DNA of 64,000 bases. Source: Candolleomyces eurysporus. Taxonomy: Eukaryota; Basidiomycota; Agaricomycetes; Agaricales; Psathyrellaceae. Shown here piece by piece: positions 57,367 through 64,000 of the stretch (position 1 is the stretch's first letter; each line of letters begins with the position of its first letter). A program made the position numbers and the translations under genes. The DNA lies in assembly GCA_027579435.1 (NCBI GenBank), contig JANBPK010001055.1, positions 1-64,000 of the forward strand, given 5' to 3'. Under the pieces are notes generated by a model, which saw only the letters and a list, made by a program, of their open reading frames with translations, did not search any database and was not told where the DNA came from.

Positions 57367-57658
57367 TGGAACTTCGCCCCCAATGACGATCGAATTTCTT
57401 GGTACATGTGTTGTGATGTTATGATCTGCTTCGACTTCATCTCCATTTCTTGATTCATTTGCATATTTGAACGAGGTTTCCGAGTATAGTGTACTAACAT
57501 ACTTTAGCAAAGTGACGTCCAGAGCTCGAGCTTACACTAATTATCATATAGAATATCCAGAATAAATGTTGTATTACTACTTGTACATAGCTAGTCAACT
57601 TCAGTGCTACCGATCCTCACCACGACCTTTTCGTAAATGTAAACCTTAACGTTTTAGA
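57367..57658. other. Intergenic between convergent genes
   Basis: AT-rich 3' flanks of two convergent genes. Nothing else seen. Confidence 0.5.
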
Positions 57659-58893
57659 CTAAACACCGTGATCGGGTCTCCCCGGCTTTTCCATCGCAGA
57701 CGACTGAAAGAATGATTCTTCAACTGTGTGGTGTTGATGAGCAAAGCCGATAGGATTCGTAACCCCCTTGCTTTCGCTTGAACTCGTATTAAGGGGTAAG
57801 TGTAACCACGACCGGCCAGTTGTAACACGGAAAATGATCATATGTGGAGACAAGGCCTGCAGAGAATCATCGAATCAGCTCGAGTACATAAGAATGCTCC
57901 GAGGTACTCACACAAAACATGTAAAACAACGTGTTCAGAGTGTTATACGCGACCAAGAATGAAGCTACCGCTCCGTTGCTCTTTGGTAGCGGAACCACAA
58001 GGAAAGGCGCATAAGCCAGTCCCAACACGGTTAGAGGTAGCGCGGACTCGATGAGAATAGCCATAGGGCCAGCGTACAGTCGATTGTCTTGATTTGGGAG
58101 CAGTTTGGAAAGAGAGCGACGCGTGCGCAGGAGGTGGTAGGCGATTAGGCCTGTCACCATGAGGTTTGTCGCAACTGTGAGGAAGACTCGAGAAACTTCG
58201 TAGGCCGCTTCTTGACGCTGTCCGTCTGTAGTGACGAAGAGGGTGTAGATACCCATACCTGATTTCGAAGGTGTCAGTGGATGTAGGTCAGGAGCTCAGT
58301 GGGCTCAGGTTGACTTACCAAGCGAGGCAAGACAGGTGAGTGCAGGTGGGATTGCGACCCATCGAAGGTGAGCCCAGACGATGTAACATCGATACACCTA
58401 TGTCGAAAGATTATCACATATTGATGCGTGAGTTAAATTGGGCTACGTACCAGCAAGAAATCTCCAACGGACACGACTGCCGTCAACACAGCGATCGTTA
58501 CGAGACGACCCCAAGTACGATAATGTTCACCTGCAATCTCCAGGAAATTGATGGGGGAGGTCGCATGGAATAACATGTCGAATATCCAGTACACATCTAG
58601 AGAGACGTGAAGCATGGTCGCGAGAGTTATGAAAAAGCTGATGAAGATGTATCGTCGTCTGCCTTCTCTTTGGTGTTTTGGGGTTTCTAGGAAGACGACG
58701 AGGCCGTAGATGGACATGAACAGATGTATACCTGGTTCATGTATTGCCAGAGCTCGGTCAGAACGGAATTTGTGGTGGAGGCTGATTGAGAATTGGGGTA
58801 CATACCGACTGAAACCAAGGGTAACACGTAGGCGGCGTAAATTACACGCGCAGTGATTCGTCCCTGGAAGTCATAATCGAGTTCGCTAGCCAT
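57659..58893 (-). CDS. Multi-pass membrane protein, basidiomycete RCYIVW family
   Basis: Exons on the minus strand: 58893 (MASELDYDFQGRITARVIYA) to about 58807; about 58729 to 58455 (IHLFMSIYGLVVFLETPKHQ ... VVSVGDFLL); VYRCYIVWAHLRWVAIPPAL with TCLASLG; MGIYTLFVTTDG to LNTLFYMFC; and ALSPHMIIFRVTTGRSWLHL to a stop at 57659. About seven hydrophobic segments are visible. The YRCYIVW motif in the middle and the (L)IIFRV..GRSW motif at the last membrane segment are characteristic of a large, functionally unknown agaricomycete family. The short C-terminal tail is hydrophilic (HHTVEESFFQSS). All junctions are GT-AG and keep the frame. It is probably a plasma-membrane or endomembrane protein; a receptor role is speculation. 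Confidence 0.8.
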
Positions 58894-60061
58894 GCTTGGT
58901 GGATGGAGGGAGGATTGCGACACAACCTAAGTTCACATGTTAGGATGCATTCCGTCTTAAATGGATCCGGAGTATGGAGTATCATGGGAACGTAAGAGGT
59001 GCTGCGATCAGGGAAATGTAAAGATAATTGGTGCCAGTTCGAGAGCGCTGTGAGTGTTTCAGCACTTACGACTCACCTGTCAGCTGAGCCTGGTGTGCGA
59101 ACATTGCCCCGAGATCAGGCAATCCATTAGTGCTATGGAGGAGCTAGTCGACGAAAATTATTCTGAGCAGATCAGTTTGATGAACCTGGGGTGAACATTG
59201 TCCTGATCGCCGTCGTTTCATCGTCGTTTCATCAGAGTGGCACAGTGGCACTCCTCTACGACCTATAAAAATGGGCTCCTCTTTGATTGATACGTATCTT
59301 TTTCTTTCGACTCGTAAGATGGAGAGCGCCCGTTTTACCAAGATAAGATATGTGGCTCAGAAGAGTTTTGCTTCTATCGCCGTTCAAGGGCCTTGATACC
59401 AGGAGACAAGACAGCATTCAGCCAAAGAAGCCTGTTCCCCGATCAGAACGAGAAACAATTTGCGTGGCACGAGTTCGAAGGTGTACGTAGCTCATCAAGT
59501 GGCTCCCGGGGGCCGGTTTTGCTGGTGAGAGTGTGCTGGGCTGAAGCCGGGGGCAATAGGCGCTGGACTCTCGGGACTCTCGGAACCGGAGCTTTGCAGC
59601 GGGCGAGGGAATTGTTGAAGATTGTACATGAATCTTCTCCCGTCGTCTGCTCTCGCTGGTGAGCGAGCTGCTAGACACATTCAAGTAGCTTTCGGCTTGA
59701 AAAACGAGTTGTCCGGCATGAGCTTGAGACGAAAGCTTCAATGTCTTTTGTAGCTCCGCTTGAAAAGCATGAATTGCACGTTTCGTGTTGTCCACGTTTG
59801 TTTTCGCCCACATCCTTCTCTTTCAAGTCCGTCGAGTTCTCGAGTCATTTGCCTCGCCAGACCCTTGAAACTGAACGCCTCATGGCTTCAAGAAACGCTG
59901 GCTTAGCATTGGGTTCGGATCCGACGGGTGCGAACGACTTGACTCATCGGGGGGTGACTATCCCGCACGTTGCTCCGTCTCTTCGTTCGGACCAACTCCT
60001 GAGCTCTCAACAGAACTACCACTGCTTTATTTTTCAGAGCGAATAACTTCTCACTACAAAT
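58894..60061. other. Intergenic; no confident gene
   Basis: Frames on both strands overlap at 59393-59813 (a Ser/Arg-rich minus-strand frame of 131 residues is the longest), without introns, promoter or family resemblance. The 5' untranslated part of the ABC-F gene is probably within the last 200 bp. Confidence 0.35.
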
Positions 60062-63021
60062 ATGAACCGTGTTGATCAGCTCGGTGCTCAACTGGACGGA
60101 GTCGACCTCAGCGGTCTGAGTCCCGTACGTACCATTCCTACATTTCCAATCCACGACCCTACAACTCGTTATACAGAAAGAACGATTGGCTGCCAAGAAG
60201 GCGGCAAAGGCAGCAAAGAAAGCAGCTGAAACTGCCTCCTCGACGAGTGCTACCATCACCGCTACCGCCACCACCGCTGATACCTCTATCGGGCAGAAAA
60301 CAGGCTCGGATGACCCCGCTGCAGTCGACGATCCCTCTTCCGTGCCCGAGATAGTCGCTTACTCTCAACAGAGTCGATTCCATCGCGAGACCTTCGATGC
60401 AAACACTACGGATATCGATATCAAGGGGGTCAACATCAGTATCGGACCCAAGGATATCCTCGTTGATGCCCATCTAAGGCTAAAGGCGGGTGTAAAGTAT
60501 GGTATGGTCGGGCAGAATGGTGTCGGGAAGTCTGGTGAGTGTTCGCTTGTCTTGTTCAATCTGTTGTGCATTCGCTGCTCGACGTGTAGACTGATGCGAC
60601 CCTCTTCTGCTGCACAGTCCTCATGTCGGTGCTCGGAAACAACATCCTCATCGGTCTCCCGCAAAATGTGAGGTTCTTGCACGTTAAGCAGCTGGAAGAG
60701 TTTGCTCCGGGGTGTACCATCCTGCAAGAGGTTCTCGAAGCCGACCCCGAGCGCGTACGCGTGATCCAAGAGGCGAAAGGTGCGGTGCTCTCCCCTCATC
60801 TTCCCCGATTGCCGGGCTGACATCCGTCCCCTCCCATCGTGCATTCATCGGTCATTGCGATCAGCCCTCCAAGCCATTAACCCCTCCTCCAAATCATACG
60901 AACATGAGCTGAACATGGCGATCCACACTCTCCTCCTCGCCAGATCTTCCGCCACACTCGAACTCGGGCAGAAAATAGCTACCAAGCGATCTGGCCAGCG
61001 AGGATACATCGCCCGTCAAGACCTTCTAGCCCTGGAAGCCTCCCATTCAGCGTTGGCGGCTCAAGATCCCCAGACGTACGTCACGCCCAAGATGGCGAAC
61101 GATGTGATGAAAGAGGCGTTCGATGCGGACGAAGCCCTCGACGTGGAGGCCGACGAAGTTCGAGCGAGGAGTATACTCAAAGGGCTGGGGTTCAAAGACG
61201 AGGAGATGGGTGTAAAGAGTGAAGAGGGTGATGGGAAGGGGGCGAAGGAAGTGGGCAAGTTGAGTGGAGGGTGGAGGATGAGGGTTATGCTTGCGAAGGC
61301 GTTGTTTATTGAGCCGGATGTGCTGCTTTTGGATGAACCCAGTGAGTTTATTTGTTTCATTTTATCACTCCTCGTACTCGTTCTATTCTCTGTTCTTCGT
61401 ATTCGTTTCCTTCTTCTCCCCTTGCGCGCCATCCGCCTCCACCGACTCACGCTGACCCAGTTCGTTTCGCCTTACAGCTAACCATCTTGACCTTCCCGCC
61501 ATCATGTGGCTCGAACATCACCTCCTCAATAATCCCTCGGTAGATACACAGACTATCGTCGTCGTCTCGCACGACCGAGCTTTCTTGGACGCGGTAACGA
61601 CCGAAACGATCATTTTCAGAGATAGGAAGTTGCAGTATCATCCGGGGAACTATGATGATTGGGAGCAAAATACGGAGGAGCAGAGGAAGAGGAAAATGAG
61701 GCTCAAGGAGGTGAGTTGGCCTCGCAATTCGTTTTGTTTCGCTTGGTACTCGTTCACGAGTTGGGGATCGGTTGGACCCTAGTGTTCGGTTGGGTTTCGG
61801 TGTTCGTTCACGCTTTCTTTCGCTTCCGAAAAGGAGGACAGATGCTGACTGCCCCGTGCTTAGCTCGATGACAAGCGCAAGAAGAAGATCCTGGCGAGCA
61901 TTCAAAAGAATATACAGCAAGCCAAGTCGACGGGTGATGATAAACGATTGGGTATGGTCGCTTCAAGGAGGAAGGTGCGTTTAATTACCGACCTTGTCAT
62001 CTCTCGTTCTCACTTCTCTATGTCTCTTTCTCTATCCTCAACGGACGATTAGGCTCTCGACCGGATGGGCATGCAGCAACTCGAAGACGGAAAACGGTAC
62101 AAAAGATCTTACCACGGCTATCGCGAAGAGATCGTCATCGACCACGGATTTGCTCGCGTTATGCCCATTACGCTCCCTACACCCTACCCCGTCCCTGGCT
62201 TCTCCCCTCCTTCGACTATGACCTCTTCCATCCTCCAGCTCTCGGAAGTTTCGTACCGGTACCAAGGAACGAAGAAAGACGTCATAGAGAACGTAAGCTT
62301 GGATATCAGCCCCACCGCGCGAATCGGGCTTTTGGGACCAAACGGGTGCGGGAAGAGTACGCTTATGGACTTACTCGCGGGGGTTAAGAGACCCACCAAG
62401 GGTGAAGTCAAAGGTCACCATCGACTTCGAATCGGATATTTCAGTCAGCATACTGTCGACTCATTGAGCCTCGCTCTTACGCCTCTCGAACAACTGAGGG
62501 AGTTTTACCCTCCGTCGAAAGGAGGCTCTGCGGACCCGGAGGACTACCAGGCTGTTATTTCGGAGGCACAGGCGAGAGCGCATTTCGCGACTGTGGGCAT
62601 TACGGGAAATATTATCACGAAGCAGACGATCAAGACTTTGAGTGGTGGGCAGAGGAATCGGGTGGCGTTGGGGTGTGTGACGTATACACAGCCTCATCTC
62701 CTTTTGCTCGATGAGATCACGAACCATTTGGATATGGGGAGTGTGGAGAGTATTGTGGAGAGTTTGAGGGGGTTCGAAGGTGCTGTGGTGGTTGTGAGCC
62801 ACGATGTGTGGTTCTTGAGACAGGTTGTTGTGGGGGATGATGGGGACGATGGGGACGATGACGATGATGGGAGCGATGGGGAGAAAGGCGAGGGAGGTGT
62901 GCTCTATATCGTGAACGGAAAGTTTGGTGGATTGAGGAGGTGGGAACAGGGACTGGACGACTATGTCGAGAGGGTGAGGAAGAGAGCGTGGAAGGCGGCC
63001 GTTGCAGCGACCGGTGGTTGA
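60062..63021 (+). CDS. ABC-F family ATPase
   Basis: Seven exons starting [21 protein letters not shown] Lys/Ala-rich N-terminus ([17 protein letters not shown]) precedes two ATP-binding cassettes and no membrane segment, as in ABC-F proteins that act on ribosomes. Cassette 1: Walker A GQNGVGKS (interrupted by an intron just after), signature [15 protein letters not shown], Walker B LLLDEP|TNHLDLP (split by an intron) and [11 protein letters not shown]. Linker: [20 protein letters not shown]. Cassette 2: Walker [12 protein letters not shown], signature [11 protein letters not shown], Walker [14 protein letters not shown] and [10 protein letters not shown]. In cassette 2 the usual DEPTNHLD reads DEITNHLD. 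A very acidic insert ([19 protein letters not shown]) follows the last switch histidine. Exon 3 has a displaced fragment at 5.1 kb. Confidence 0.88.
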
Positions 63022-64000
63022 GGGGATTTGGAGGATAGGTAGTATATCTTCATATTGTTCACACGTAAGGGTCTCTGGGGCGGTATGTTTGTCACCCGAT
63101 TCCAAACTCGGGTTCTTTCTTTCCGGAGGGGTCCTGTCAATTAGTACGCACCGATCCACACTGGATGTACAGGAAGTCGATCACCATTAAAGAGACTTCC
63201 ACATGTTGGTAGGTACACGGCGTTGGTTGAGCCCGAACAGTGGAAGCGGTTCTAGACTGTGGCGCGATACAACCAATTGGGACTCAGCGGCGAATGGATT
63301 GGCCGCGTCAATATATGCCAGGAACATCTAGACAGTAAGTGTTTTAAATAAACCGTAACCCCAAAGTATAGAATTCAGGGGAACGTAATTTACATGCAGC
63401 AGCATCAATTCGACTGCATGGTCGGCCAGATCCATCAGAAAGGGTTTTGGCATGTGTGTATCGAAAACATAACAAGGGCTAGTCGAAACGGGGACCCTAG
63501 CATCCGCAACGCACAAACGGCATATCATCTAGCCTTCTAAGCTTCCAGAACGATCGCCAAGCTTCCTTCGAGATTTGCGAATTTACCTCCGTGAGATGCT
63601 TTGATGGTGTCAATGAAGTGTCAGTTCCGCCCGTCACTGCCGTTACCGTCTGCGAGATATAATTGGACAAGGATCCTTGTTGGACACCCTATCACTTTCC
63701 TTGACCAGACCGGGGGTTATGTGGATGTATCCGATTGAACCTGGTCAGGCATTCTCCTCGAAAACGAAGGACCACGTCTGATAAGTCTGACGAGGGAGCT
63801 TGCAGGATGCAGCCATGAAATAAATCGCGTGACCAGGCAAACTAAATGGCACATGGCCTAGAGCATACAAAATTGTCAATTCATGCCGATTGGTGTCATT
63901 GCGGCGCCGACCAGTGAATGGAACTCAAAGCAATTCAATTGTGCCTTACGATTTATAGTCTGAGTATGCTCTGGGCTATATGGGACAAACTTAGTTTTTA
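63022..64000. other. Right edge, no confident gene
   Basis: The 3' flank of the ABC-F gene. A 66-residue minus-strand frame (63528-63328) is the longest open stretch and is unassigned. Confidence 0.4.

Noticed and set aside
62461..63159. 232-residue minus-strand frame
   Set aside because: Antisense to the second ABC-F cassette, which has all ABC motifs.
1..64000. tRNA or rRNA genes
   Set aside because: I looked for T-loop-like GGTTCRANNCC words with matching acceptor stems and found none convincing. A tRNA-scanning program would settle it.

Overview
The window is nuclear DNA of a filamentous basidiomycete, most likely an agaricomycete. Genes are split by many short GT-AG introns (about 45-70 bp). 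The gene families are typical of that class: fungal tyrosinases, DUF6535 membrane proteins, a macrofage-activating-glycoprotein-like secreted protein, a KDZ (CxC2) transposase, and a membrane protein with an RCYIVW motif. I cannot name the species. Seven single Ns each sit directly beside a homopolymer run, and several otherwise clean genes break only at a homopolymer, so some frameshifts may be assembly errors.

Left part (1-13.5 kb) and middle-right part (32.5-52.7 kb): a cluster of duplicated genes in which tyrosinase and DUF6535 copies alternate. Tyrosinase 1 (0.95-2.98 kb, 5' truncated) is followed by DUF6535-A (5.7-8.0 kb, complete, minus strand). Tyrosinase 2 (10.2-10.8 kb, remnant) is followed by DUF6535-B (minus strand). 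Tyrosinase 3 (38.4-41.3 kb, nearly intact) is followed by the secreted glycoprotein gene (42.7-44.0 kb), DUF6535-C (45.0-47.3 kb), an inserted ubiquitin-like-domain gene (48.0-49.2 kb) and DUF6535-D (50.6-52.7 kb).

Centre (13.48-32.46 kb): one 18,973-bp DNA transposon interrupts DUF6535-B. Its ends are CACT(A/G)-type imperfect inverted repeats flanked by a perfect 3-bp target duplication (TGC). Removing it rejoins the 5' exons at 32.5-32.9 kb with the 3' exons at 11.8-13.5 kb exactly at the reading frame. The element carries a KDZ transposase gene (25.3-29.0 kb), at least six accompanying genes (15.7-25.2 kb), and two large subterminal arrays of degenerate tandem repeats built on a TGGTGCA/TGCACCA core. 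Three of the accompanying proteins share an N-terminal module.

Smaller non-autonomous elements are a 1,073-bp hAT-like element (3.25-4.32 kb, 8-bp target duplication) and a 426-bp foldback or MITE-like element (36.34-36.77 kb, TA target duplication).

Right part (54.8-63.0 kb): ordinary single-copy genes, namely an RNF216/TRIAD3-like RBR ubiquitin ligase, a multi-pass membrane protein and an ABC-F ATPase. A fragment of the ABC-F third exon lies 55 kb away at 5.1 kb.
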